Shown: piece after piece, positions 22,493 to 34,009 of the stretch | How the letters are laid out: each line of letters begins with the position of its first letter | How positions within the stretch are numbered: position 1 is the stretch's first letter | DNA from: Simmondsia chinensis | Lineage: Eukaryota; Streptophyta; Magnoliopsida; Caryophyllales; Simmondsiaceae | Assembly (NCBI GenBank): GCA_018398585.1 | Contig: JAGTTD010000002.1 | Coordinates: 27,768,186 to 27,832,185, forward strand | Length of the DNA stretch: 64,000 nucleotides | Reading direction: 5' to 3' | Notes under the pieces: model-generated | The model's input: the letters and a program-made list of their open reading frames with translations, nothing else | Databases searched by the model: none | Told to the model about the DNA's origin: nothing | Made by a program: the position numbers and the translations under genes

Positions 22493-23560
22493 TGTTTACA
22501 CCCTAAATTTGAGGGGACTAGAACAACACTGTTTGGAGCAAAGGCTGCTTAAAATGTGAGGCCTCGAAGAGAATTAATCCTTTAGGTTTTAAGGTAACGG
22601 CATCTCGAGCCTAGTATCCTGAGAAGACCATTACCCTTACAAGGATGTCAATCACTTAAGGCTTAGATGGTTGAAGGGTAAAGGGAGCTCTATCTCAAGG
22701 GGTTGCTAAAAAAGCTGCAAGATAGGTGGTTTCAAAACTCAAGATAGTTACTTGGAGCACAATTTCAGATACTTGGGCATTAAGCTAAATCCAAGAGAAC
22801 GTTGGGCTTCTAGAGGGAACTTCAACAAGAAATTTGGATGTGGCCTTCAAGGAATGCCCTCCACAACTTAATCATGGACATGTTCATTTATCCTTAACGC
22901 GCAAGAAGAAGCTTAGGGACCTGACGTGGGGAGAAAATGCTGTGAGAAGAGGAGGCAGCCATTATTAGTTCATCTATAAATAGGGACGTTGTTGTACTCC
23001 AAAGCACACATAGACAATACAAAACTACTTCAAGTTTCTTTACAGGAGTAGCTTTACTTCACATTACTTAGCTTAGTCTAGATCAACTTAAATTATTTGC
23101 TTTTTCGGTGATATAGTCTTTCCGATTTCATGTATGAACTTTCTATTTTAATCTATTCCAAAACATCAACCAATTGAGAATTGAGGCTTTAGATTAAGGC
23201 TTTGACGACTAAGGCTTGACCTCGATTACATTGGTCTTAACACTATTGTTACTGGTTGACAAGTCAAGTGAACTGAGGTTCGTGCCAATGTTTGGGGCTT
23301 TGACAGTCAAGGATTGACCTTGATTACATTGGTCCTAATCTAATGACCTGAATATGATTTGCTCCACCTTAATATTGTCAGACCTAAACTCATTCAAGTT
23401 ATTACAAATCAAGGGTGCTAGGCTTAAAAACCTAATTGAGTCAGGCTTATAAGTGGACTACTGAGCTCTTGGGTTTGTCTCCATCCCACTTCTTGACTTT
23501 TAAATATACGAGGAAAGGTGTTTATGGGCCCTGCTCGATCACTGTAAATGCCACTTAAGT
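22493..23560 (+). repeat. 3' LTR region of the Tat-like element (right end uncertain)
   Basis: TGTTTACACCCTAAATTTGA begins just after the polypurine-like AAAAGGAGGCA (22480-22490). A TATA box TCTATAAATAGGG lies near 22973. From about 23150 to 23560 the sequence repeats, with divergence, at 63590-64000 (shared AAGGGTGCTAGG, TTAAAAAC, GAGCTCTT, TTGTCTCCATCC). I cannot fix the right boundary of the LTR. Confidence 0.6.
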
Positions 23561-24209
23561 TATGTCCATATCCTTTAATTTTTTGTCAACATCTATATTT
23601 TAAAAATCCACTAAAACATTCAACCAAGTCTTCTTAATTTAAGTAGAACTCATGGTATAATCAAAGTTAGATACACCAAAATATTACAAAGTTTTCTCCG
23701 AAAACGGTAAGTGGTTGAGTTCAAAAACGTGCTGTTCGAATTTAGGCTCACTTCCTAGTTGCAGTGAGTCCCTTTCTCACGTTTGTTTTGTTCATCATTT
23801 TATGGCAACCACATCACACTTAATTGCAAACAAAAGAAAGCAAACAACACTATACAATTTAATGGACTTTTGGTGCCCAAAGTTTTCTAGTTCCTTCGTT
23901 GTTAGTCTTAACCTTAGGTAGTTAGGACCCCTTTAGAACCCAAACCATATTTGTTTTTCTCAAATTTGTTTAAATTGACATTGATGCACAATATGCCATT
24001 AATCGATGCAATAATAGAATCTTACAAGGTTTGCCGCTAGTAAGGAGGCTTTGACAAAAAGTACATTGAAATTTTCTTTTGAACATTACCATTATACCCA
24101 ATTTCTTCTTTATAGTAAATCGGTTTTTGAGAGGAGAGTATCTTGTCAAGTATTTCTTTCCCTTTGAAAAATTTGTTTGAAATTTTTGAATGTTCTTCTA
24201 TTCTTTCTT
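23561..24209. other. No gene seen; probable decayed transposon sequence
   Basis: AT-rich sequence with short random frames only. I see no domain, RNA gene or clear repeat boundary. Confidence 0.6.
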
Positions 24210-24471
24210 TTAAAGACTACAACAACAACAACAACAATGAACCCAGTGCCTCCAAGGGCTCCCACATGGGCAGGGTCTAGGGGGTAGATGTACACAGCCT
24301 TCCCCTTCAGGGTGCTACCCTGAAGAGAGGCTGTTTCCGAGGACCCCTGACCTGGGAAGCGGGTCCACAGCCTAGAGCATGAGACCTGGCAGCAGGAGAG
24401 CAAACAAAGCATGAGCAAGAGTAGGGCAAAAACACTCGGTGAGCAGAACAACAAACTCAAACCAAGTGATT
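24210..24471 (-). mobile_element. 5'-truncated copy of the RTE-type LINE 3' end
   Basis: On the minus strand it reads TCTCATGCTCTAGGCTGTGG, then AACAGCCTCTCTTCAGGGTA, AAGGCTGTGTACATCTACCC, GACCCTGC and GTGGGAGCCCTTGGAGGCAC and ends in TTG repeats. It aligns with the 3' end of the LINE at 30707-35115 beyond the SINE-shared tail, so it is a LINE fragment rather than a SINE. TTCTTTCTT at 24201-24209 and 24472-24480 is a possible target duplication. Confidence 0.8.
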
Positions 24472-24601
24472 TTCTTTCTTGGATTTTCCTTGTTCATTTT
24501 CAAATGATTGAAGCTTTTCTTCCAAGATTTGCTTCTCATTAGTTAGTTTTATGATTTGATCATTCAAAGACTCTTTTTTTTTCTCCCCTTTAAGGGGTCA
24601 T

Positions 24602-24673
24602 TTTTAAGTTTTAACAATAAATGTTGCTTGGACTCCTTTTAAGTTTTAACAATAAATGTTGCTTGGACTCCTT
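24602..24673. repeat. 35-bp tandem duplication
   Basis: TTTTAAGTTTTAACAATAAA with TGTTGCTTGGACTCC following is present twice in succession at period 35 with no visible change. Confidence 0.9.
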
Positions 24674-24849
24674 TCTAGACCCATTTTTCTTAGACCCTTT
24701 ATGAAAGCATTGTCCCATTTCTTCAATTTTTTATAGTTTTCATATAATACATGAAAGCTAACAACAAGTTTAACATAGGATAAATTGTTTACCTCATCTT
24801 TTTCAATGTTTCTTTTGCGCATTTAAAACAAGCTCTTATATCCGCATCC

Positions 24850-25732
24850 CTGTTAGCTCTACAAAAACTACTCTAAGGAGATCATTATCGAGACTGACAC
24901 ATTAAGGATGGGTATTAGAGCAATGCTAAGTCAAGAGGTGCACCCTTCGACCTGCATCAGTGGGACTCCTTCCCCTAAACACTAAGCCATGTCCATCTAT
25001 GAGAGGGAACCTCATGTTGTTGTCTTCACGGTGGATAAATGGCAACAATACCATACTGGTTCAAATTTCACTATTCAGAACAATCAGAAGGCCTCAAGTT
25101 CCTGTTAGAACAGAAATTGCCAACCCTTTTCAGCATTTCTTAATTTCATCATTGATCGAGTTTGATTATGACATCACTTATAAGAATGGTACCGAAAACC
25201 GAGTTACCAATACTTTTTCTCGCTACTTGGGCACCAAAGCTGTTTGTTTGGCCATCTTGTAAATCTCAAATGACTTTGCACCGAGCTTCAATGTTCTTGG
25301 CTTAGGACTCGGTCCTCACTCAAATTATTCCACACAAGGAGAAGGACTCCTTTTCGCACCTATAATACCCTTATCACAACTAAAAGTTGCATGTAACGCG
25401 TGGTTCGTCATTGGTTCTTAACCCAACCTATGGGTCCACGACTCCACTTTTGGAGGATAGTCAAGCATTAAGATGAAATACCAACGCGTTTGATCATTAT
25501 TCTACTCAAAGGGGCTAAAACCAAACATAAGGGCTTATATTCGGCAGTGCACAATTTGTCAGCAAAAGAAGTACAAGATCGTGAGTCAACCAGGGTTACT
25601 ACAACCTTTGCCCATCTCTATCACATTGCAGACTAGCATATATCTCGATTTAATTGAGGGGCAACTTTCTTCATTTGGCTTCACTGTCATTTTGGTAGTG
25701 GTTAATCGCATCAGCAAGTACGACCACTTTCT

Positions 25733-25765
<33 letters not shown>

Positions 25766-25832
25766 AGGTCACCCATATCATGTGACCACAATAGCATAGT
25801 TTTTTTTTTGGATCAGATTTATCGTCTCCACG
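24850..25832 (+). pseudogene. Ty3-gypsy RNase H and integrase N-terminal half (first part of a split element)
   Basis: The reading passes RNase H (EIIIETDTLRMGIRAMLSQE near 24870, then IEFDYDITYKNGTENRVTNT near 25157). It continues into the integrase zinc-binding domain (YIRQCTICQQKKYKIVSQPG near 25540) and core start (TSIYLDLIEGQLSSFGFTVI with the first Asp). VVVNRISKYDHFLP is followed by a poly-C run and then GHPYHVTTIA and FFLDQIYRLH, where an LTR is inserted. The element continues at about 27856. Confidence 0.82.
25734..25765. repeat. Poly-C run of 32
   Basis: An uninterrupted run of 32 C inside the integrase core of the gypsy element, where relatives encode only a short linker between KYxHFLPL and HPYT. 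It may be slippage in the genome or a length error in sequencing. Confidence 0.9.
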
Positions 25833-27855
25833 TGAAGGCCCAAAGAGCATCCTAACTAGGGGGTGAATTAGGTTCTTTTGCGATAAAACAAAAACTTTAA
25901 CTTTAACAACCAAAAATTAAATTGGAAGATAAACAATGAATATGAAATATAAAAGTCAAGGCGAGAAGGAAATGATGACGAATGGTTTTTATAGTGGTTC
26001 ACTTTCAATCCGAAAGCTAGTCCACTCCTTAAGTAACTACTCTTTGTCATTTGAGCCTTTCACAAAGCTTGATAAGCCTTTTTTAAAAACTTAGGCTCAT
26101 CTTCCAACCTTTACAATTTGTCTTTTTGTACATAGGCACAAGACCGACCATTTACAGCCGATCCTTTCGTAATGGTAGACTCAAGAACAAACCTTTTCCA
26201 ACCAATCCTTTTGTACATAGGCTGACGACCAACCTTGACTAGAGAGTAAATTTAAAACAAAAACTCTCACTTTTCAAATAGTGACATGACAATTGATCAA
26301 ACTTAGGAAAAGCCAAGGATATGCCAATAAAGCTTGATAAACTCAATAGCAAAGAGAACTAGTGATGCTTAAGAAAAAACTTCAAGAAAAACAAATAATC
26401 AAAATATTAAGCGCAAGCAAAACACAAGAACTTTTGATCAATGAAAGCTTAAAGAATTCAATGATTCTACCAAAACATTTAAGTCCTATTTATAGGCCAA
26501 ATAAGGCTTCGAGCCATTGGGAAACATTTAAATAAAATTAGAAAGAAATCAAGTTTGAAACGCAGCCATTAGAGCCGTGGCACAGGGCTGTGTCCACACA
26601 CAGAAACTCCGGCTAGCTACTATATAACTGTGTGTCAATACATGCCTTTTGTGTGTCGACACTCAGCATGTTTGGATGGATTTGAACAATTTTGGCCATT
26701 GAGCTTGATTGATTGATTTATCTTATTAGCTTTTTTTAAAATTAATTTTCATGTTTGGTATATTCATATGAACGACTGATTTTCAAGCCATGCTAAGATA
26801 TCACTCAAATAAAATTTTTGATCTTGTTATTTTTTGGCATGCTTTCCATAGTATCAATTTAAAAAATATTTTTAATAAAAAATTTAATAGGCTTCAATTT
26901 GAATTGATTGTTTTCAAATAAGATTTAGAAATAAAAATTTTAAAATATTTTTAAAAAATTGTTAGTGCATCACATATCAATATTGAGATTTGACTCAACT
27001 GATATATCATGATCCAAAGTTCTAAAAAATGAAAACAAACGACTCGAAGTGCTTGGACATGGATCTCATTCTCTTGATTTTGGTTGAATCTTCTTACAGC
27101 TTTGATCATTTTCTTCTTGATCCATCATATTCCAATGTTTGGTGCCTTAATGGTCATTTTTTATTTTATTTTGCCTTCGTATGAGTCACTTTCAACAAGG
27201 TTAGAATAATTAAATACAATGACTCGCTAAATAATTATTATCATCAAAATTTCATTGTACATTGCCTTTAGGGCCAACAATCTCCCCCTTTCAATGATGA
27301 CAAAAGTTTGGTGTAAACTTGAAGTATAAAATTCACCATGAAAGTATTGACTAATAAAATCATGGAAATTCCCATTTCATATCAACTCATAGAGCTATGG
27401 CAAGTTAAAATTCAAAGACAATTGTCTCCTGCTGTGTTGATTATCTTGGAAATGAAGCATTCAAAAGCTTAATATCAACATTATTTTTACCATAACACAA
27501 GCAAGCACAATTTTCATTACATTCAGTATCAAGCAAACATCAACTTCTCTATCCCTTTGTCATCAACAAAAAGAGAACAAATAAATTTGACACACTATTT
27601 TTGATATTTCTATTCCCTTCATGCAATCATTTGTTTGCACAAATGTATTCATTCCACAACATGGTTATATACCAATTCATAATAACGCTAATCTTCAAAC
27701 TCAATGGCCAATTATGAAACATATCTCTCCCAATGCTTAAGACAAGTACCACAACATGCATTATATGCATCATACATAAAGAAACACCAACTCAATGACC
27801 AATTCATAACAACACTAATGTTCAAACTGAATGACCAATTATGAAACATTATCTC
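25833..27855 (-). mobile_element. Copia-type LTR (minus) with a piece of internal sequence, inserted in gypsy integrase
   Basis: The host reading FLDQIYRLH stops at 25832 and TGAAGGCC begins. The right end of the LTR is GGCCAACA at 27279, so on the minus strand the LTR runs TGTTGGCCC to GGGCCTTCA, about 1.45 kb. Just outside is the complement of a polypurine tract (ATCTCCCCCTTTCAATGATG, 27280-27299), a layout usual in SIRE-type copia elements, and the CTAGGGGGTGAATTAGG motif near 25860 is also common in such LTRs. Only about 575 bp of internal DNA remain before the gypsy reading resumes near 27856. That internal piece includes a 35-bp direct repeat (about 27722 and 27838). Confidence 0.6.
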
Positions 27856-28721
27856 TCCCAATGACCCTATCTTCACTAGATGTGACAAGAACTTTTTTCT
27901 TGCCTAGGAACACAACTTAGCATTTCATCCTCATATCATTCCGAGTCAAATGGTCAGGATGAAGTTCTAAACCACTACCCCGAGACATACCTAGGATGTA
28001 TGGCAGGGGAAATGCCTCATGGTGGGAGCAAGTGGCAACTATTAGTCGAATGGTGGCAAAATACATTGTTCCATAGCGCATCCCATACTATGGCATACAC
28101 GATTTTGTATGGCCAACCTCCCTTGTTCATGTGTCATACCCTCTAGGAGAACTAACTGTTGAGGTTGTTGACTACAGCCTCCAAGCTCATGAAGCTACAG
28201 TTGCTTAGTTAAAATTCCACATTCACTGTGCCCAGAATAGAATGAAACAATGGGCTAATCGCCATCGCAAGGATCGTGATTTCGAGGTTGGTGATTCTAT
28301 TTGGCTTAAGCTTCAATCCTACATTCAGCATAGCATCAAGAACAAGAACTTTCTTAAACTTTCTCCCTATTTTTTTGGGCCTTTCAAGATTCTCGATTGC
28401 ATTGGATCAGTAGCTTGCAAGCTGGATCTAACTAATGTTCAAATCATTCACACAATTCCTTTATCTCTCCTAAAGCATTGCTTTTCGATTTCTTTGATCA
28501 GTATTCCGCTTCCCAACACTTGCCCTCCTCAAATTCCATCTCGGCATAACGACATGCCTTGCCCGTAGTTTCATGAAAAGGTACCACCAAGCGACAACAC
28601 AGGTGCTCATTCAGTGGGTCAATCACTCTCCAAAGGGTGAAGCTTGATACTATTTGTATGACCTCCAACATCGCTTCCCTTGCTTTTACCCTTGGCGACA
28701 AGGGTCATTTTGGGCTGCGGG
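27856..28721 (+). pseudogene. Ty3-gypsy integrase core end and C-terminal domain (second part of the split element)
   Basis: The reading resumes with NDPIFT and QELFSCLGTQLSISSSYHSE, then the Glu-bearing SNGQDEVLNHYPETYL block, IREQ-type spacer, and YGQPPLFMCHTL. It continues (28242-28568) with ANRHRKDRDFEVGDSIWLKL and YFFGPFKILDCIGSVACKLD, the integrase C-terminal domain. A decayed chromodomain-like end (LIQWVNHSP-like, near 28605-28640) and a Gly-rich stretch lead to the LTR. Confidence 0.82.
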
Positions 28722-29153
28722 TGTTGATGCAAAAGTTGCATTTGATGCACCAACTAATGGGCCGATGTGTGACGCGGCAGACTATTGGGCCTGCAACTTA
28801 CCTTATGACTCACCCGTGACTCGCACTTGTGACTCATCTGCTTAATTACTGTTATTTAGTTATCATTTATGGGCCAATTAGTAGAAGTATAAATAAGGCC
28901 TCTAGCATTAGAAAAGGGTTATGTTGATTGATGAATACAATTCTCTTTCCCTATCTCTCAATTATCTCTCTTCATCCAAGTCCTATTCTTCCTCTTCTCC
29001 CAAATCCCGTTTCTCATACTTATACTAACATACTATTATGCTTTGTACTTGTAATTAGCTCATATTATACTGATATTAATGCAATTTCCATTGGATTGAG
29101 CTATTGTGGATTGTATTGCGTTGATTGGAGTATTGAATTGTTGAATCATATCA
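28722..29153 (+). repeat. Probable 3' LTR of the split gypsy element
   Basis: TGTTGATGCAAAAG follows a purine-rich stretch at the end of pol, TATAAATA is at 28888-28895 and a plausible end ATATCA is at 29153. No second LTR is present in the window, so the right end is approximate. Confidence 0.5.
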
Positions 29154-29654
29154 GATGACGTGATACATGATAATAAAAACCACAAACAAGTCATTTTTTT
29201 TCTTGTCCAGTAAAATATGTTATCCTTCCCCTTTTTCAGAAAATTTGCCGTCTTATATATCTAAAAGTATTGTGTCACCGTTCGTTTTTCTCAAATATGA
29301 TATGTTTTTGGGATACCTTTATTTTTAAAGTAAAAAAGAACTTTTTTTAATAAGGTAAATAAGGCTCCGTAGGGTCCCTTCTTTAAGAAGGGTCTACCTC
29401 CAAAGTTTTGTGTAATGGCATTCCTAAGCTGGCGATGAGGTAGAGTCCACTCAATGTGCCCATCATCTAGAGATGTTTCTTTCCTTCTTTTTTTCCACCC
29501 AATCAATTGTATTGATTAGGTTAGATTCGGTACAACAATTATGTTATTCACCCTACACATGAGATCTTGGATTCTAATCTCACCTCCTTCTCCCTTTGAC
29601 ATTGGTAGCCCTTCTTAGGATATTGGTTTACCTTCTTTTATCCTATAAAATAAT
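29154..29654. other. No gene seen
   Basis: AT-rich spacer. TAAGGCTCCGTAGGGTCCCT and flanking motifs near 29352 hint at old transposon sequence, but I cannot assign it. Confidence 0.5.
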
Positions 29655-30404
29655 TGTTAGGATATTCTTTAGCTCAATACTAAATATTGATGAGACTTGA
29701 TTTAGATTTGCTTGGGATTTGAGTTCTTTGAGATTTATGTGAGATGTGATTTAGAATGACTTTCCTAAATAACTTTGATTTGATATCTTGAATCAGATTA
29801 GATTTAGGTAACTTAATTACAAATAGCGCTTAAGGCTGAGGGTTAAAGATGAGAGCAAAATATGTGAAGAAAAATGTGAGGTATTTGTGGGGCTTGTAAA
29901 CAGGTGCCTAGTGGGGCACCGAGCAGGGGAAGCAATTGAAGTTGAGAGTTCTTTTTTCTTTTGTTTTTTTTTTTTTTTGATGGTTTGATTGAGAGGCTTT
30001 TGGTTGAGAGATGAAAGAGTTTATATGGCTTCCTCATTCGAAAGCAACGTTGAAGAGGATTGATGGCTTGCCATGCAAAAGCTACATTGAGGAGAGTTGG
30101 TTGTTCACCTTGTAGCAGCTACATTTTAAGAAGATTAGTGACTTGCCATGTAGTAGTTACATTGTAAGAGAATTGGTGACTCGCCATGCAGTAGCCACAT
30201 TGATGATGATGATTGTATATGGGGTTTGTGGATAATAATTAGAGATTATAATTCATAAATTTCATAATGGATGAGGCACCCATTTGGGCTCCTTAGTTTT
30301 TTCTTGTAGTTAAGAGAGGGTTTCCATGTAAATATTGGTGTTGATTGTTTGGTTGTTTTTGTTCTTTTTCGCTTCCGTGGTGCTTGATACGATGACTTTG
30401 CACA
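29655..30404 (+). repeat. Probable solo LTR, Tork-copia-like, with an internal minisatellite
   Basis: It begins TGTTAGGATATTC and ends TTTGCACA, as the LTRs at 38315 and 53183 do (TGTTAGG ... GCACA). It shares with them the downstream blocks GTTTCCA(C/T)GTAAAT and a GTGGT-TTGAT(A/T)CGAT-type end. Flanking ATAAT and ACAAT differ at one base. No internal element sequence adjoins it. The family link is by eye. Confidence 0.5.
30022..30210. repeat. About five degenerate 38-40 bp tandem units
   Basis: Units resembling GACTTGCCATGTAGTAGTTA-CATTGTAAGAGAATTGGT follow one another starting near 30024, 30064, 30103, 30141 and 30179. They lie inside the putative solo LTR. Confidence 0.75.
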
Positions 30405-30706
30405 ACAATAACGATATTTTATTAATCAAAAATTGATTGTAATGTAAAATGCACAAAAGGTGTTAAAAAAAAGGTATATACAAGATATTATTCCCCTATC
30501 TAAGCATGCTTTGATTGATTATGTATAGTATTATCACATCAATACAGGACAATCTTACATGCACTTTCTTTTTTTCTATCATTAAAAGCAAGCTAAGTGG
30601 GGAAACGAGCCTTGCCATCCTTGCTAACTCCCATATTTTGATCATAAAAGACCATCCAATGCCAGAATTATACCACTTCAATTTAAATGTCAAACATATG
30701 CAGTGG

Positions 30707-30819
30707 CAACAACAACAACAACAACAAACCCGGTGCCTCCAAGGGCTCCCGCAAAAGCAGGGTCTGGGGGGGTAGATGTATGCAGCCTTCCCCCTTCAGG
30801 GGGCTACCCTGAAGAGAGG
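30707..30819 (-). other. LINE 3' tail shared with the 5S-headed SINEs
   Basis: On the minus strand: CCTCTCTTCAGGGTAGCCCC-CTGAAGGGGG (hairpin 1), AAGGCTGCATACATCTACCC, GACCCTGCTTTTGCGGGAG (hairpin 2, CCTGC/GCGGG), CCCTTGGAGGCACCGGGTT and seven or so TTG units. The same order occurs at the ends of the SINEs at 1658, 41905, 59737 and 61185. RTE-type LINE enzymes start copying at the RNA 3' end, so a shared tail would let SINE RNA be copied by this LINE. Confidence 0.85.
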
Positions 30820-31159
30820 ATGTTTCCGAGAAACCCCAACCTAAGAAGCTGGTCCGTAGCATAGAGCATGGGACCTGGTAGTAGGAAAGCAACAAAGAAT
30901 GAGTACGGTAAAACACACAACGAGCAAAACAACAAACATAAAACAAGCCACATCAAGTAGAAATCAATGGATAGGTAGGCAAGCAGTAGCTCATGAGAGC
31001 AGGTACACAACTTAAGTGCACCAGGAGGATGTCAAGGCCTAGCACTAGAAAGCTAGACTATCCTACTCCAACTGGAGCATCTATAACCCCTATACTAGCC
31101 CTCCATTAGGCCCTATTTAAGGCCATCTCCTCCCCAAGGTTTAGGTGGGTGAGGTCTTG

Positions 31160-32723
31160 TCAGATCGTCTCTAGCCATCTCTTCTTTGGCCTGCCTCTTC
31201 CTCTCCTGCCCAGTGTAGTAAGGGCATGTTCGCATCTCCCTACTAGAGCGTTGTCCGGTCTCCTTCTAACATGTCCGAACCACCTCAGACGTTGCTCCCT
31301 CAGTTTATCTTCAATGGGAGTTATGCCCAATTTGCCTCTTATGACATTGTTTCTGATCCTATCCTTATTTGTATGTCCGCACATCCACCTCAGCATTCGC
31401 ATCTCTGCCACCTTCATCTTCTGTGTGTGCTGTTGTTTCATCGCCCTGCACTCCGCCCCATACGTCATGGTTGGCCTCACAACCGCCTTATAGTATCTTC
31501 CCTTTAGCTTCAAGGGGAACTTTCTATCACAAAGTACCGCGGATGCCATCCTCAAATTATGTCGTCCCGCTTTAATCCGGTTGTTGACATCCTCGTCAAC
31601 TTTGTCGTTGTGTTGTATCGTGGACCCCAAGTATCTAAAGCTCTCCTTCTTTGCTGTGGCCTCAGATCCACTCTTGATGTCTTTTCGGCTAGGCATGGTG
31701 GAGGGATCGAACTTGAGTTCCATGTGCTCAGTCTTGGCTCTGCTTAGTCATAAACCCTTGGACTCTAGTACCCCTCGCCACAGTTCCAGCTTCTCATTTA
31801 CCCCTTCCCGCGACTCCCCCACCAACACTATGTTATCTGCAAAAGGCATGCACCAAGGTACACATCCCTAGATGTGCCTAGTGAGCTCGTCCATAACTAG
31901 AATGAACAAATAGGGGCTCAAGGAAGACTCCTGGTGTATCCCTACTATTATTAGGAAGGCGTCTATCTCCCCGTCCACTGTACGCACCATAGTCTATGCC
32001 TCCTCATACATGTCTCTAATGGCTCGTATGTATGGCACGAGGATGCCTTTCTTGTCCAAAACTCTCCAAAGGGCCTCCCTTGGCACTCTATCATATGCCT
32101 TCTCTAAATCAATAAAAACCATGTGGAGGTCCTTTTGTCTCTCCCTGTATTGCTCTATCGTTCGCCTTAGGATGTGGATGGCTTCTATTGTCGATTTGCC
32201 GGGCATAAATCCCAATTGGTTCTCGGACACCTCTGTCGATTGGCTTAACCTCCTCTCTAAGACCCATTCCCACAATTTTCAAAGTGTGGAACATTAGTTT
32301 GATACCCCAATAGTTGGCGCAACTCTGAATGTCGCTTTTGTTCTTATATATCAGGATCACTGTGCTCTTCCTCCATTCCTCAGGCATCTTTTCCCCTAGA
32401 AGGATTTGGTTAAATAGCTTAGTCAGCCAACTGACACCCTTCTACCCAAGGCATTTCCAAACTTCTATGGGTATGCCAATTGGGCCAACTGTTTTACCCC
32501 ATCCCATGAATTTCAGGGCTTCCTTGACTTCCTTGGGGCTAATTTGCCCACAGTAACAATGGTTTTGATGCTCCTCAGATGTTTGAAGATCACCTAAGGA
32601 TACCTCTATTCCTCCTTGTTCGTTGAACAGCTTGTGGAAGTACGTTTTCCACCTAGCCTTAATCAATTTCCTTTCCACAAGTACCTGTCCATCTTCCCCT
32701 CTTATGCATTGTACTCTATCCAA
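31160..32723 (-). pseudogene. LINE reverse transcriptase and C-terminal region
   Basis: Minus frames in sequence: 32723-32442 (WKTYFHKLFNEQGG, KEVKEALKFMGWGKTVGPIG, the palm-entry block), 32387-32109 (MPEEWRKSTVILIYKNKSDI), 32275-31994 ([20 protein letters not shown] and [20 protein letters not shown], first catalytic Asp). A stretch near 31830-31850 reads [12 protein letters not shown]: the FADD active site has become FADN. The last frame, 31723-31160, has ESFRYLGSTIQHNDKVDEDV, RMLRWMCGHTNKDRIRNNVI and a basic end GRRGRGRPKKRW. The several frame changes and the lost Asp make it inactive. Confidence 0.9.
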
Positions 32724-32952
32724 GTCCCTAGTCTTCCTTTCTCTAGCTTTGGCGATTCTATATAGGTCTCTCGCACCCTCCTTAGTCTCCAGCCTTTTGT
32801 AGAAGTCCTCATAAGCTCTTGATTGTGCTTATCTAACTGCTCTCTTTGCTTATCTCTTGGCTCTCAGATACCGATGTCGCTTATCCTCATCTCTACTATG
32901 ATCCCACTCTTTGAAACAAACTCGTTTCGCCTTAATATTCTCTTGGACCTCC

Positions 32953-34009
32953 TTACACCACCATCAGGACTCTCTGTTGCTTGGTACCCTTCCCTTTGAC
33001 ATGCCGAGAACTTCCCGTGCCAGTCCTCTGATCTTTTGGGTTAGTTGGTTCCACATCTGGTTGGTATCTCCCTTGAATTCCCACTCGAGCTCGGCCTCCC
33101 CTCTTTCCTTGTATACCACATACTTCTCCCCCTTCAAGTCCCTCCAGCAGGTATGCATCTGCGCGGGTTTGCAGATTCTTTTGGCCCTCTTCTTGGACCT
33201 TTATTCGCCCACAGCACCCTATGCTGTGTAAACAGGTCTTCTCCTGGAGTAGCCCTGCAATCCCTGCAATCTTTTGCCCCATTTTCCTTAATAGTATGTA
33301 CTCAATCTGTGTTCTTGTCCCACCGCTTTGGTACATGATGATGTGTTGCTCATGCTTTCTGAAGAAGGTGTTGGCCACCATTAGGTCGTATGTGACCGCG
33401 AAGTCAAGTATGGCTTTGCCCTCTGCATTCCTGGTTCCAAAACCGAATCCTCCGTGGTACGAAGCATAACCGTCCTCCGTCACGCCAACTTGCCCATTAA
33501 AATCGCCACCAATCATCACTTGTTCGGCTTGGGGTATGCCTTGCATCATTGTGTCTAAGCCCTCCCAGAATGTTGCCTTCTCATGCTTTGTTAGTCCCGT
33601 TTAAGGTGCGTAGGCACTGATTACATTCAATACTTCTCCATCTAGGACCATCTTGATACTTATAATCCTATCACCAGCCCTTGATACACCGACTACTTTA
33701 TCCTTGAGGCTGCTATCCACAATGATACCAACTCCATTCCTACCTCTAACCTTGGCCGCATACCAGAGCTTGTGCCCTAGCACATCCCCGGCTTTCGTGT
33801 CAACCCATTTAGTCTCTTGCAGATAAAGGATGTTGATCTTTCTCTTCATCATCATTTGGGCCACCTCGAAACTCTTCTTCGTTAGTGTACCGACATTTAG
33901 TGTCCCTAGTCTCAAGTTCCCTGTCCCCTTCTGCCTCGCCCTCCCCCTCCCCAACCTCTTTGAAGATGGCCTCAATCTCTGAGTTCCATAACTGGTACCG
34001 TTCATCCAC
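32953..34009 (-). pseudogene. LINE endonuclease domain (and N-terminal region)
   Basis: The frame 34005-33601 carries LRLGTLNVGTLTKKSFEVAQ, NILYLQETKWVDTKAGDVLG (with the catalytic Glu) and GVGIIVDSSLKDKVVGVSRA, and stops in SAYAP where relatives continue with Gln: CAA has become TAA. The next frame, 33549-32953, has MIGGDFNGQVGVTEDGYASY (metal-binding Asp/Asn), ANTFFRKHEQHIIMYQSGGT and TQIEYILLRK, where family members usually have an Asp in place of this Glu. The EN nicks the target DNA for target-primed reverse transcription. Confidence 0.88.

Noticed and set aside
24146..24460. Leu/Cys-rich 104-residue frame with a signal-like start
   Set aside because: It is the non-coding 3' end of a LINE fragment read as protein; the same happens at 30683-30946.
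30022..30210. CRISPR-like array
   Set aside because: The units are contiguous degenerate tandem repeats without spacers, in a plant genome.
31149..33469. Plus-strand open frames over the LINE
   Set aside because: They are shadows of the minus-strand LINE coding sequence; their translations match nothing I know and the minus frames carry the motifs.
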